The notes under the pieces were generated by a model. That model had not been told where the DNA came from, did not search any database, and was given only the letters and a program-made list of their open reading frames with translations. From the NCBI GenBank assembly GCA_038118725.1, contig JAYOIK010000049.1:1-39555 (forward strand): DNA of 39,555 nucleotides. Direction: 5' to 3'. Positions 15,627 to 23,460 of this stretch are shown piece by piece. The translations under genes were made by a program, and so were the position numbers. Position 1 is the first letter of the stretch. Each line of letters opens with the position of its first letter. The DNA comes from JADHLJ01 sp038118725. Lineage in GTDB: Bacteria; Pseudomonadota; Alphaproteobacteria; Thalassobaculales; Thalassobaculaceae.

Positions 15627-16856
15627 ATGCAACAACATTCCAACCTCTGGGAACCGCGCTATGCCCGGCGTGCCGAGCGAATGAGCGGTTCGGAGATTCG
15701 CGAGCTTCTCAAGCTTCTGGACCAACCCGATATAATCTCCTTCGCTGGAGGCATCCCCGACCCGGCGCTGTTTCCCGAAGCAGAGGCCCGTTCGACCGGC
15801 GCTGAAATCATGGCCGACCCGAAGCGGGCTCGCGCGGCTTTGCAATACGCCGTAAGCGAGGGAGATCCCGGATTACGGTCCTGGATCACGGCCCATATGA
15901 CCGGGCTGGGCGTGCCGTGCGACATCGACAACATCCTCGTCACCTCGGGCTCGCAACAGGCTTTGGATTTTCTTGGCCGGATGCTTCTCACGCCGGGAGA
16001 CACGGCGTTGGTCCGATGGCCAACCTATCTCGGGGCGTTGCAGGCCTTCAACGCCTATGAGCCACGGTACGACCGGCTTGACCCGGAGGGCGCGAATATC
16101 GACGCCGCGGATTACGCCGCGGCGGCCGGTGATTTTGCGCCCGGCGCCTCGGTGAAGTTCGCCTACGCGGTCCCTGACTTCGCCAACCCCACGGGCGCGA
16201 CGATGACATTTGGCGCTCGGGAAAAAACCTTGGATCTCGCGACCAAGCTCGATATCGCGGTGATCGAGGACGCGGCCTATACCGCGTTGCGTTACGAAGG
16301 CGAGGCCATACCATCAATACTGGCGATCGACGTCGCGCGGGCCGGCGGAATCAACGCCTCGCGGGTGATCTATTGCGGAACGTTCTCGAAGACCCTGAGC
16401 CCCGGTCTGAGAGTCGGCTGGATATGCGCTTCCAAAGCACTGATATCGCGACTGGTTTTGGTCAAGCAGGCTTCCGACCTAAACAGCCCGCCGCTTAACC
16501 AGATGATCATTCATCGCCTCGCGGAGACGGTGTTCGACGCCAAGGTCGAGGAAGCTCGCGGAGAATATCGGCGGCGGCGCGACCTGATGCTGGCCGCTCT
16601 GGAACGCTACATGCCCACTGGAGTGACCTGGACGGAGCCCGAGGGCGGGCTTTTCATCTGGGTAAGTTTTCCGGAGAAGGTCGACACAAAGTTACTGCTG
16701 GAACGATCCGTCGCCGACGCCAAGGTCACCTTCGTCCCGGGACGGGCCTTTCACGCCGACGGGTCTGGTGGCAATACCGCGCGCTTCAGTTTCTCGCTGG
16801 CCAACGCGACGCAAATCGACCGCGGCATCAAGGCCTTGGCGAAACTGATCAGCTAA
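15627..16856 (+). CDS. PLP-dependent aminotransferase (class I/II, 2-aminoadipate/LysN-like)
   Basis: A 409-aa fold-type I aminotransferase related to the MocR C-terminal domain and to 2-aminoadipate or valine-pyruvate aminotransferases. Visible features are FAGGIPDPALFP near the N-terminus, LQYAVSEGDPGLRSW, TSGSQQALD, the NPTG motif at 187-190, Asp215 in VIEDAAY, the PLP lysine Lys255 in GTFSKTLSPGLRVGW, and the carboxylate-binding arginine region near the C-terminus (ARFSFS). No DNA-binding domain is attached. The ATG at 15627 has AAGGGAG about 7 nt upstream. Its last 8 bp overlap the convergent deaminase gene. A strong dyad upstream suggests specific control; the amino donor is unknown. 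Confidence 0.88.
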   Translation: MQQHSNLWEPRYARRAERMSGSEIRELLKLLDQPDIISFAGGIPDPALFPEAEARSTGAEIMADPKRARAALQYAVSEGDPGLRSWITAHMTGLGVPCDIDNILVTSGSQQALDFLGRMLLTPGDTALVRWPTYLGALQAFNAYEPRYDRLDPEGANIDAADYAAAAGDFAPGASVKFAYAVPDFANPTGATMTFGAREKTLDLATKLDIAVIEDAAYTALRYEGEAIPSILAIDVARAGGINASRVIYCGTFSKTLSPGLRVGWICASKALISRLVLVKQASDLNSPPLNQMIIHRLAETVFDAKVEEARGEYRRRRDLMLAALERYMPTGVTWTEPEGGLFIWVSFPEKVDTKLLLERSVADAKVTFVPGRAFHADGSGGNTARFSFSLANATQIDRGIKALAKLIS

Positions 16857-17433
16857 GCGGAATATCGTTGTCCGCCTTGCTCGCCTGATAAGTGGCGGAA
16901 AGCGCGTCATAGCTATGACGCAGCTCCGCGATTCGGCGCGCCAGGGCCGGATCGTCACCCGCCATCTCGATCAGACTTCGGCTAACCCAGAACGCGTTCT
17001 CGCGCGCGTAGTCGCCGTTCTCGATCTTAAACACCTCACTCAAGATGCGGAGGTCATGCGGGATGTTGAAGGCATCCCGCGTCGCTTCGTAGCCGAAGAA
17101 GTAGTAAAAATTGTCGAACCCAGCCCAGGTGATCGCCGACAGGCAAAGCGAGCAAGGCTCGTGGGTCGACAGAAACAGGCAATCGACCGTCGCGGGGCGC
17201 TCGGCCACCGGCAGATCGTAGAACCGGTTCAAGGTCGCGATCTCACCATGGTGTAACGGGTTCGTGGTCTCGTCATTGGTGCCGGCGATCACCAGGGACA
17301 GATCCGCCTTTCTCAAAATCGCGGCGCCGAACAACTTGTTTCCGCGTTCCACGCCGGCCTTGGTCAACGGCAGGATATCCCGATCAACGACATCGAGCAG
17401 CCGAGCCGCGACGGCGACGTCGGAATGATTCAT
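16849..17433 (-). CDS. Zinc-dependent nucleoside/cytidine deaminase-like protein
   Basis: A 194-aa protein of the CMP/dCMP/guanine deaminase fold. The zinc site is His62-Gly-Glu64 (LHHGEIATL) and Pro93-Cys94-Ser-Leu-Cys97 (THEPCSLCLSAI), so zinc ligands and the catalytic proton-shuttling glutamate are all present. After the core it has an unusual long C-terminal helix region (residues 120-194). I chose the ATG at 17433 because AAAGGAGAGG lies just upstream; the longer frame from 17466 lacks such a site. The substrate could be guanine, cytosine, a pterin or another amino-heterocycle. The divergent intergenic region to the GNAT-like gene holds an operator-like dyad. Confidence 0.85.
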   Translation of the reverse strand: MNHSDVAVAARLLDVVDRDILPLTKAGVERGNKLFGAAILRKADLSLVIAGTNDETTNPLHHGEIATLNRFYDLPVAERPATVDCLFLSTHEPCSLCLSAITWAGFDNFYYFFGYEATRDAFNIPHDLRILSEVFKIENGDYARENAFWVSRSLIEMAGDDPALARRIAELRHSYDALSATYQASKADNDIPLS

Positions 17434-17566
17434 GGACCTCTCCTTTCGCACCACACAAGACTCCACGATAGGCTCGAGACGATCAAATCCAGTTCAAAAA
17501 CCAGTTTGGCGAACCTTCGCCGATATCTAAAAATTTAAACAATTTCCAATGATATTGCCCCCAACT

Positions 17567-17587
17567 TTATTGCGATTAATGCAATAA
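17567..17587. promoter_or_regulatory. Candidate operator: TTATTG-N9-CAATAA dyad (second copy)
   Basis: A perfect inverted repeat, in fact 7 bp per arm (TTATTGC, 7-nt centre GATTAAT, GCAATAA). It lies in the 252-bp AT-rich region between the divergent deaminase (start 17433) and GNAT-like (start 17686) genes. Arms and overall 21-bp length match the dyad at 15566-15586. I infer a shared dimeric repressor or activator; no regulator gene is in the window. Confidence 0.5.
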
Positions 17588-17685
17588 GCTTTCAATTTTT
17601 CGCATTCTCGCGATTCTTTCCTTGATATGTTTGATCCACATCGCGCGAAAACGTGTTGATCGACGTTAACCAAGGGAGATTTCCG

Positions 17686-18426
17686 ATGACCATCCGCCAA
17701 TCCCGTAGCGAGGCTCGGCTCGCCACACAGGTCAATCAAAGTATCGCCATGTTCCTCGAAAGTAGAAACTTGTTTGTTCGGATCGGCGAGGATATTCGCG
17801 ATTGGGGCGACATCATGAGAGCAGCCGACGGCGCCACGATCGTCAATCCGGCCTATGATCCGGATTATTGCGATCTGGACCGAAACAACTCCTTCTGGAG
17901 CGCGATAATTGATGACGTCGGCAACGTTGTCGGCTGTGTCGCGTCGAAACTGGTCGAAACCAACGACTTCCGCGATGACATCAGAACTTGTTCCTTGTGG
18001 TTGGGGCGCAAGACCGACCCGAGCGAGCCGCCCATGCAACTGCTACTTCCCTCGCATGTGCCGCATATAGCTGGACGGGTCGCGTTTCATGGCGGTCTCT
18101 GGCTACACCCGAGCGTCCGCGGCATGGGATTGGCGCATCTGATCCCCCGCATGGCCCGAGCCGCCGCGGAACGCAGATACAGCGCGGACTGGCATTGCGG
18201 ATTCGTTTTCGGCGTGCTCGGAGACGCGAAAGTCTCAGTCAACGCGTATGGATATTCGAACTGCGAACTCGCGGCGGATGGGTACTTCCCGGTTACCCGC
18301 AAGCAAGACAAACTTTACCTGCCATGGGATTCTCGCGAGGAATGGACCCAGGCCTCAATCGATTGGATGAACGCGAGTGTACGACCACGCGACCAAGAGC
18401 TTGTCGACCATGTCGCCTTCCGATGA
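17686..18426 (+). CDS. GNAT-like acyltransferase family protein, function unknown
   Basis: A 246-aa protein without a clear named family. Residues 135-160 (AFHGGLWLHPSVRGMGLAHLIPRMAR) look like GNAT motif A, the acetyl-CoA pyrophosphate loop (RGMGLA at the Q/RxxGxG/A position), preceded by a beta-rich segment (SFWSAIIDDVGNVVGCVASKLV). No signal peptide or membrane segment is visible. The ATG at 17686 has GGGAG 7 nt upstream; an in-frame start at 17653 lacks support. Its last 72 bp overlap the convergent PAS gene. It shares a divergent regulatory region with the deaminase, so the two may act on related small molecules. Acyl acceptor unknown. Confidence 0.65.
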   Translation: MTIRQSRSEARLATQVNQSIAMFLESRNLFVRIGEDIRDWGDIMRAADGATIVNPAYDPDYCDLDRNNSFWSAIIDDVGNVVGCVASKLVETNDFRDDIRTCSLWLGRKTDPSEPPMQLLLPSHVPHIAGRVAFHGGLWLHPSVRGMGLAHLIPRMARAAAERRYSADWHCGFVFGVLGDAKVSVNAYGYSNCELAADGYFPVTRKQDKLYLPWDSREEWTQASIDWMNASVRPRDQELVDHVAFR

Positions 18427-18954
18427 AAGCGGGAGGATCAGCCTGTACCGGTTGCTCACACTTAGTTTGGTCATGGTGTGGAGGAATTGAAACTTCGGCA
18501 AGCCCGTGTGGATCACCGTGGAGTAATCATCACGGGTCGCGTTCGCATAGGTGCCGATGTCGAACTCGGAGATGCGCGCGCGCGTGAAGTCGCGCCCGCC
18601 ATAGAACCTCGACCCGGTCCCATAAAGCCGGAACCACCAGGAATCCGACGATGGGCCACGCGTATCCACGATATGGACATCGCCGAGCAACCCGATGGAT
18701 TTCAGAGTCCAGGGGTCAATCTCTCGGGGCAGCCAGTCATCGTGAAAGCTGTCGTACCAAGCGGCCAGGAGTTTGCGGAGTTGATCAACGCCCTTGAACT
18801 TATGGATATCGCGCAAAGGGTAGTGCGTTCGCGCAAGCCTAAACCCATCCGCGGGACGATGGATATCGTCGACGCGATGCCCCTCGCGCGCCGGTCGCGC
18901 TGAATCGGCAAGACCAGTCATGGAATAAGAGAGAGACTCTTCCATGGCATCCAT
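18355..18954 (-). CDS. PAS domain-containing protein (PAS_5 / PF07310-like)
   Basis: A 199-aa soluble protein that appears to be a single PAS-like sensory domain with no output domain. Family-type landmarks are LRKLLAAWYDSFHDDWLPREIDPWTLKSIGLLGDVHIVD (about residues 59-97), then WWFRLYGTGSRFYGGRDFT and a C-terminal RYRLILPLSSEGDMVDKLL. Such proteins are numerous in alphaproteobacteria with unknown roles; sensing of a ligand or a regulatory partner is inference. The first ATG (18954) and one three codons later (18945) are both possible, and neither has a strong ribosome binding site. The last 72 bp lie inside the 3' end of the convergent GNAT-like gene, yet both C-termini look genuine. Confidence 0.72.
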   Translation of the reverse strand: MDAMEESLSYSMTGLADSARPAREGHRVDDIHRPADGFRLARTHYPLRDIHKFKGVDQLRKLLAAWYDSFHDDWLPREIDPWTLKSIGLLGDVHIVDTRGPSSDSWWFRLYGTGSRFYGGRDFTRARISEFDIGTYANATRDDYSTVIHTGLPKFQFLHTMTKLSVSNRYRLILPLSSEGDMVDKLLVAWSYTRVHPID

Positions 18955-19001
18955 CTCAATTGTTTGTATATCTCTAAGGTGGCGCGCATGACATGTCTAG
19001 C

Positions 19002-19057
19002 TTGTTGAAAAACAACCCACTTTAATACAGGCTTACTTTCTTTGTTTCTACAAGCCT
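19002..19057. promoter_or_regulatory. Inverted repeats in the divergent PAS / monooxygenase spacer
   Basis: The 243-bp spacer between the PAS gene and the monooxygenase contains TTGTT-GAAA-AACAA (19002-19015) and AGGCTT (19029-19034) paired with AAGCCT (19052-19057). They are AT-rich and could be regulator sites or small hairpins. I cannot place a convincing promoter, so this is a weak call. Confidence 0.2.
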
Positions 19058-19197
19058 AGCTTCACCAAATCGCCCCAAGTCTTGGTGGAACTCCTTCGGA
19101 AACTTCAACATTGAAAGGGCCATTCAAAAGACGTTGCCAGGATTTCCGGCGCGCGGCACCATCGCGGCCTTACCCTGGTCCAAGAAAAGCGCGACAC

Positions 19198-20526
19198 ATG
19201 ACCGACAAGAAACAACTGCGGCTCGGCGCCTTCATGCGGCCGGTCAGCATTCACACCGCCGCCTGGCGCTACCCCGGCGGCACGCCCGACGCGAACTTCA
19301 ATCTCAGGCATTTGGTCCGCTACGCGCAAACCCTGGAGCGCGGCAAGTTCGACGCGTTCTTCATGGCCGATCACCTCGCCGTGCTCAACATGCCCATCGA
19401 GGCCTTGAAACGCAGCGCGACCGCGACCTCCTTCGATCCCCTGACCCTCCTGCCCGCCCTGGCCATGATGACCGAGCGGCTTGGTCTGATCGCCACCGCC
19501 TCGACAACCTTCGAGCCGCCCTATGTGGTGGCCCGTCGTTTCGCCAGCCTCGACCATATCAGCGGCGGGCGCGCTGCCTGGAACCTGGTCACCACCTCAA
19601 ACCCCGACGCGGCGCTCAATTTCGGCATGGAAGAGCACATGGAGCACGGCGAACGCTACCGGCGCGCGCGGGAATATTTCGACGTCGTCACGGGCCTTTG
19701 GGACAGTTGGGCCGATGACGCCTTCATACGGGATCCCGAGTCTGGGATTTTTTTCGATCCCGACAAGCTCCACACCTTGAATCACAAGGGCGAGTTTCTT
19801 TCGGTCCGCGGCCCCCTCAACATCGCTCGCCCGCCCCAAGGTTGGCCGGTCATCGTCCAGGCCGGAGCGTCGGAAGCCGGCAAGCAACTAGCCGCCGAAA
19901 CCGCCGAAATGGTGTTCGCCGGGCTTGGCCGTATCGAGGACGGCAAGGCGCTGTTCCAGGACCTTAAGGGGCGGATGGACGTGCTCGGGCGGCCACGCGA
20001 TCACCTGAAGATCCTGCCCGGCTGTTTGGTTGTCGTCGGCGAAACCGACGCCGAAGCGCTGGAAAAGCGCGCCTTGTTGGATAGTCTGGTGCATTACGAC
20101 AGCGCGATCGCCTCGCTGTCCATCGCGCTCGGCCATGACGCCTCGAGTTTCGATCCCGACGCGCCACTACCGGAGGTACCCGAGACCAACGCCTCGAAAA
20201 GTGGTCGCGAACGCGCGATCAATCTGGCCAGGCGAGAGAACCTGACGGTCCGCCAGCTTGCTCAACGCCTAGGCGGCTTTTCCGGCCTCGCCATGGTCGG
20301 CACACCCACCACGATCGCCGACCAGATGCAGCAATGGCTGGAGGAAGAGGCGAGCGACGGCTTCAACATCATGTTCCCCTATCTGCCCGCCGGGCTTGAT
20401 GATTTCGTCGACAAGGTCGTGCCCGAACTTCAGCGGCGCGGCATCTTCCGCGAGGAGTACGAAGGCGTGACGCTTCGCGAGAATCTCGGGCTTCCGCGGC
20501 CGGAAAATCGGTTCTTCAAGGTTTGA
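19198..20526 (+). CDS. FMN-dependent luciferase-like monooxygenase (NtaA/SnaA/DszA family)
   Basis: A 442-aa flavin-dependent two-component monooxygenase; such enzymes use FMNH2 from a separate reductase to oxidise nitrilotriacetate, EDTA, sulfur heterocycles or alkyl compounds. Landmarks are the N-terminal GAFMRPVSIHTAAWRYP, KFDAFFMADHLAV, TSFDPLTLLPALAMMTERLGL, SGGRAAWNLVTTSNPDAALNFG and GWPVIVQAGASEAGKQLAA, which are characteristic of this subfamily. Full length. The ATG at 19198 begins the conserved region; a longer TTG frame from 19111 is unsupported. No partner flavin reductase or transporter lies beside it, so its substrate cannot be read from context. Confidence 0.88.
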   Translation: MTDKKQLRLGAFMRPVSIHTAAWRYPGGTPDANFNLRHLVRYAQTLERGKFDAFFMADHLAVLNMPIEALKRSATATSFDPLTLLPALAMMTERLGLIATASTTFEPPYVVARRFASLDHISGGRAAWNLVTTSNPDAALNFGMEEHMEHGERYRRAREYFDVVTGLWDSWADDAFIRDPESGIFFDPDKLHTLNHKGEFLSVRGPLNIARPPQGWPVIVQAGASEAGKQLAAETAEMVFAGLGRIEDGKALFQDLKGRMDVLGRPRDHLKILPGCLVVVGETDAEALEKRALLDSLVHYDSAIASLSIALGHDASSFDPDAPLPEVPETNASKSGRERAINLARRENLTVRQLAQRLGGFSGLAMVGTPTTIADQMQQWLEEEASDGFNIMFPYLPAGLDDFVDKVVPELQRRGIFREEYEGVTLRENLGLPRPENRFFKV

Positions 20527-20636
20527 CTGACACCATCAGCCTTGGACCAAATGGCTTGCGCATTGGAAGAGAAACATCTTTCAATAACCGAGTCATATAA
20601 GATTTTTTTATTTATATTCGTCAACCATTCACATTA

Positions 20637-20666
20637 TTGGTAATATTATTAGTAAGATTATATAAT
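20637..20666 (+). promoter_or_regulatory. Candidate sigma70-type promoter
   Basis: TTGGTA (20637-20642), an 18-bp spacer and a perfect TATAAT (20661-20666) occur in a markedly AT-rich stretch (about 20580-20680) inside otherwise GC-rich DNA. The start of transcription would fall near 20673, about 40 nt before the ATG at 20713. No terminator for the monooxygenase is evident between 20527 and 20636. Confidence 0.45.
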
Positions 20667-20712
20667 AAGAATATGGAGATGACGCATCTCGACTTTTGAT
20701 ATCTACGAAAAA

Positions 20713-21654
20713 ATGCGAAACGAGGATCGACGGATCGAACAGGCATCAACGGATGACGTGGAACTCGGTCCTCTAGCACAGCTACCGGGAACCTGGAGCA
20801 ACGAGCCCGGCCTTCCTGGTCGTGGCTGGAATATGATCGCACTTCCGTTCGGTGGCCCCGCCGCCGCGCCCTTCAACTACCGCTTGCTACTCAATCAATA
20901 CAACGAACAGCTTAAGTTCACGCTCATAGATTCTCGCGTCCCAAATCGCGGGATTCGCAAGAGCGCCGGAGGCGTCGAGGAGACCGATCAGTACGTCGTC
21001 ACATTGGACTACGTTCAATCCGTCAACCAGATCAAGGCGGATGATTTTCCCGAAATCGGCCTAGCCGGAGAATTCAACCAGGCCATCCATCACGAGCCCG
21101 GGCTATGGCTCAATATGACCAATGAGATAACCGATGGAATAAACATTGGTCGACTGGCTTCCGTACCGCACGGCGACAGCCTGCTCACGCTAGGGTCGAG
21201 CGAAGTCCTGGATGGACCGCCGGTCATTCCAGACTACTCCGGATTACCCATTGGTGGGCCGACGGATTTAAACCATCCCTATCTGGGTCCATACAAGCAC
21301 TTCCACGACAAGCTTTTCGAGAATTTATTCGATCCGGTAAATCCAAACGAGCTGCTCAAAGCCGCGAACCAAGGCGTAAACATCGTTCGAACGACAAAGC
21401 TCGAGGTCGACACCACGATCAATAGCGGCGGTATTCACAACATCCCGTTCATCGCGAAACAGGCAAACGCCGCGGAGATGAAGTCCATCTTCTGGATTCA
21501 GGAACTCGACGAGACCGACGAAAACGGTAAACCGAAGCTGCGTCTCCAGTACTTCCAAACCGTGATTCTAGACTTCTTCGACCGCCGCGACGGTGGACCC
21601 GGGTTAATCCGGTGGCCGCATGTCAGCGTCAACACGATGTTAAAAGAGAGTTGA
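20713..21654 (+). CDS. Uncharacterised protein, possible heme-binding/lipocalin-like beta-barrel family
   Basis: A 313-aa protein I cannot name firmly. It begins with LGPLAQLPGTWSNEPGLPGRGWN (residues 18-40); the GTW motif recalls nitrobindin/FABP-like barrels. Later landmarks are HHEPGLWLNM (126-135), ASVPHGDSLLTLGSS (149-163) and the tail LQYFQTVILDFF with WPHVSVNTM. I recall similar PHG and WPHVSV motifs in bacterial and fungal proteins annotated as heme-binding, but this is from memory. No signal peptide or membrane segment. The ATG has a poor ribosome binding site; a stop lies 30 codon-positions or less upstream, so no longer frame exists. Codon use appears less GC-biased than that of its neighbours, and the AT-rich flank suggests acquisition. 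Confidence 0.6.
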   Translation: MRNEDRRIEQASTDDVELGPLAQLPGTWSNEPGLPGRGWNMIALPFGGPAAAPFNYRLLLNQYNEQLKFTLIDSRVPNRGIRKSAGGVEETDQYVVTLDYVQSVNQIKADDFPEIGLAGEFNQAIHHEPGLWLNMTNEITDGINIGRLASVPHGDSLLTLGSSEVLDGPPVIPDYSGLPIGGPTDLNHPYLGPYKHFHDKLFENLFDPVNPNELLKAANQGVNIVRTTKLEVDTTINSGGIHNIPFIAKQANAAEMKSIFWIQELDETDENGKPKLRLQYFQTVILDFFDRRDGGPGLIRWPHVSVNTMLKES

Positions 21655-21683
21655 TCCGACGAAAAATTGACCTACAGACGTGG

Positions 21684-21707
21684 GCTCGGTGGAAGTTTTC
21701 ACCGAGC
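21684..21707. terminator. Hairpin after the 313-aa gene
   Basis: GCTCGGTG (21684-21691) pairs perfectly with CACCGAGC (21700-21707) around an 8-nt loop, starting 30 bp after the stop of the upstream gene. No T-run follows, so it may be a weak terminator or an mRNA-stabilising stem. The rest of 21655-21839 is AT-rich and shows no other gene. Confidence 0.35.
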
Positions 21708-21839
21708 TCGCCATTGCCTTTCACGGCGACAATCTTCCTATTATATATTTATTTATCAAGGATTTAGCAACCCTTTCTAAAGTGGCATCACGCTTGCATG
21801 GCCCCCGTCATCGCCACGATGACATCAGGGAGAAACACG

Positions 21840-21944
21840 ATGTCCACGCTTCTACTCACCGCCGCCGCCGCGATTGCCGCCGGATATAGTTTCTATCAAT
21901 GTTGTATCCTGGTCCGTCGAAGGGATTTTGATTATCCGCTATAG
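21840..21944 (+). CDS. Candidate 34-aa small membrane protein
   Basis: An ORF of 34 codons plus TAG, starting at the ATG at 21840 with AGGGAGA about 6 nt upstream. The product begins MSTLLLTAAAAIAAGYSFYQ, a single hydrophobic segment of about 20 residues, followed by CCILVRRRDFDYPL, a positively charged tail that would place the C-terminus in the cytoplasm. This is the layout of many bacterial single-span small proteins. It lies 26 bp before the end of the convergent lysA gene and 185 bp after the 313-aa gene. Function unknown; whether it is expressed cannot be judged from sequence. Confidence 0.5.
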   Translation: MSTLLLTAAAAIAAGYSFYQCCILVRRRDFDYPL

Positions 21945-21969
21945 ACCGACGGCTCCCGAGCCGGTCGGC

Positions 21970-23238
21970 TCAAACCTCGCCGAGCCAGGCCGGCATCGCT
22001 TCGAGGGCCATCGCTTCCTCGACTGTTTGCCGCCGACGGACGATATCGAACGCGGCCCCCTTCACCAAAACCTCCGGAATCAGCGGCCGGCTGTTATAGG
22101 TCGACGACATGACCGCGCCATACGCGCCCGCCGAACGCACCGCCAGGAGGTCGCCTTCCCCGAGTGCCGGCAGGGCACGGTTTTGCGCGAGATAGTCACC
22201 GCTTTCACAGATCGGCCCGACGAGATCGCAAACACCGTCAAGCAACGGCGCATCCGGATTTTCAACGGGTACAACACCGTGGAAAGCTTCGTAGAGCGTG
22301 GGACGGATCAGATCGTTCATCGCCGCGTCGGCGATCACGAAGCGCTTTTCCCCACCCTGCTTCACATAGACGACCCGGGTCACCAGAATACCAGCGTCCC
22401 CAACAAGGAAACGGCCCGGCTCAACCGACAGCGCGCAGCCAAGATTGCCGACCTTGTCGCGAACGATCTCGGCGTAGCCTTTCAAGTCCGGCGGGGTTTC
22501 GGCGCCATAGGCGATCCCGAGCCCACCGCCGAGATCGAGATGATCAACCTGATGACCCGCCGCGCGCAGTTCCAAGGTCATGTCCCGAACCCGCTCATAG
22601 GCTTCGCGGTAGGGTTGGATATCGGTTAGCTGAGAGCCGATATGCACCGACAGACTGCGAAGGGACACACCCGGCAATGATGCCGCCAAATCGAAAATCC
22701 CGCGCGCCGCGTCCAAATCGATGCCGAACTTGTTCTCCTTGCGTCCCGTGGTGATCTTGGCGTGGGTGCGGGCGTCGACATCCGGATTGACCCGAAGTCC
22801 GGCGCGCGCCTCGATGCCGACGGAGGTCGCGACCTCGCTCAACGCCCGCAACTCGCTCTGGGATTCGAGATTTATCTGGTACACGCCCAGACGGAGCGCC
22901 TCGGCCATCTCCTCGCGAGTCTTGCCGACGCCGGCGAATAGAATTCGGTCCGCCGTGATACCCGCCGCCAAACAGCGCCGGACTTCGCCGATCGAAACCA
23001 CATCGGCGCCGGCGCCGGCATCGCCCAGGGTTTTGATCACCGCCAGGTTCGAGTTCGCCTTGACCGCGTAATAGACCTTCGCCCCAAGACCGGCGAGCGC
23101 GCCCGCATAGGCGTTGTATCGGTCCAGCATCGTGGCGCTGGAATAGCAATAGAACGGCGTGCCCGCCGCTTCGGCGATGGTCGGGACGGCAACATCCTCG
23201 ACGTGCAGCACACCCGCCCGGGTGGTGAAATGATCCAT
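21970..23238 (-). CDS. lysA: Diaminopimelate decarboxylase
   Basis: The last step of lysine synthesis, decarboxylating meso-diaminopimelate with PLP. The 422-aa protein is full length: PLP lysine Lys60 in YYAVKANSN, the SIGEVRRCLAAGI segment, LDLGGGLGIAY for phosphate binding, EPGRFLVGDAG, and the active-site cysteine region GPICESGDYLA near the C-terminus. The ATG at 23238 starts the family-typical MDHFTTRAGVLHVEDV. It is 42 bp downstream of the small lipoprotein gene in the order argH-lptM-lysA, a common alphaproteobacterial operon. Confidence 0.96.
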   Translation of the reverse strand: MDHFTTRAGVLHVEDVAVPTIAEAAGTPFYCYSSATMLDRYNAYAGALAGLGAKVYYAVKANSNLAVIKTLGDAGAGADVVSIGEVRRCLAAGITADRILFAGVGKTREEMAEALRLGVYQINLESQSELRALSEVATSVGIEARAGLRVNPDVDARTHAKITTGRKENKFGIDLDAARGIFDLAASLPGVSLRSLSVHIGSQLTDIQPYREAYERVRDMTLELRAAGHQVDHLDLGGGLGIAYGAETPPDLKGYAEIVRDKVGNLGCALSVEPGRFLVGDAGILVTRVVYVKQGGEKRFVIADAAMNDLIRPTLYEAFHGVVPVENPDAPLLDGVCDLVGPICESGDYLAQNRALPALGEGDLLAVRSAGAYGAVMSSTYNSRPLIPEVLVKGAAFDIVRRRQTVEEAMALEAMPAWLGEV

Positions 23239-23280
23239 GCTCGATTGTCCCGTGGAAACCGGCGTGAAGGCCGGGATGAA

Positions 23281-23436
23281 CTACTTGGTCGGATAGGTTT
23301 TGGGATAGGTTACCGGTTTGTTTTCCGGCGGTTTGGGATTGCCGCGCTTGCCACATCCCGCGAGCGATACGGAGAGAACAGCGACAACCAGCCCCGTCAT
23401 CACAAGCCCCGTCAGACGCGCCAAACTCCTCCGCAT
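23281..23436 (-). CDS. lptM: Small LptM-type lipoprotein between argH and lysA
   Basis: A 51-aa lipoprotein beginning MRRSLARLTGLVMTGLVVAV, with the lipobox LAGC at 25-28 (Cys28 lipidated). The mature part is short, basic and proline-rich: GKRGNPKPPENK, then VTYPKTYPTK. Size, lipobox, the CGxxGxPxxP-like start and the position just upstream of lysA match the YifL/LptM family, which in E. coli assists disulfide maturation of the LPS translocon protein LptD. The ATG at 23436 is preceded by GGAAGGAA. The family is recognised from synteny and pattern; the LptD role is transferred from E. coli. Confidence 0.8.
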   Translation of the reverse strand: MRRSLARLTGLVMTGLVVAVLSVSLAGCGKRGNPKPPENKPVTYPKTYPTK

Positions 23437-23460
23437 GACCCGTTCCTTCCCGTGTTCTCG

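Noticed and set aside
17527..18039. 170-codon minus-strand ORF
   Set aside because: It is antisense to the GNAT-like gene, crosses the AT-rich divergent spacer, has no ribosome binding site and resembles nothing I know.
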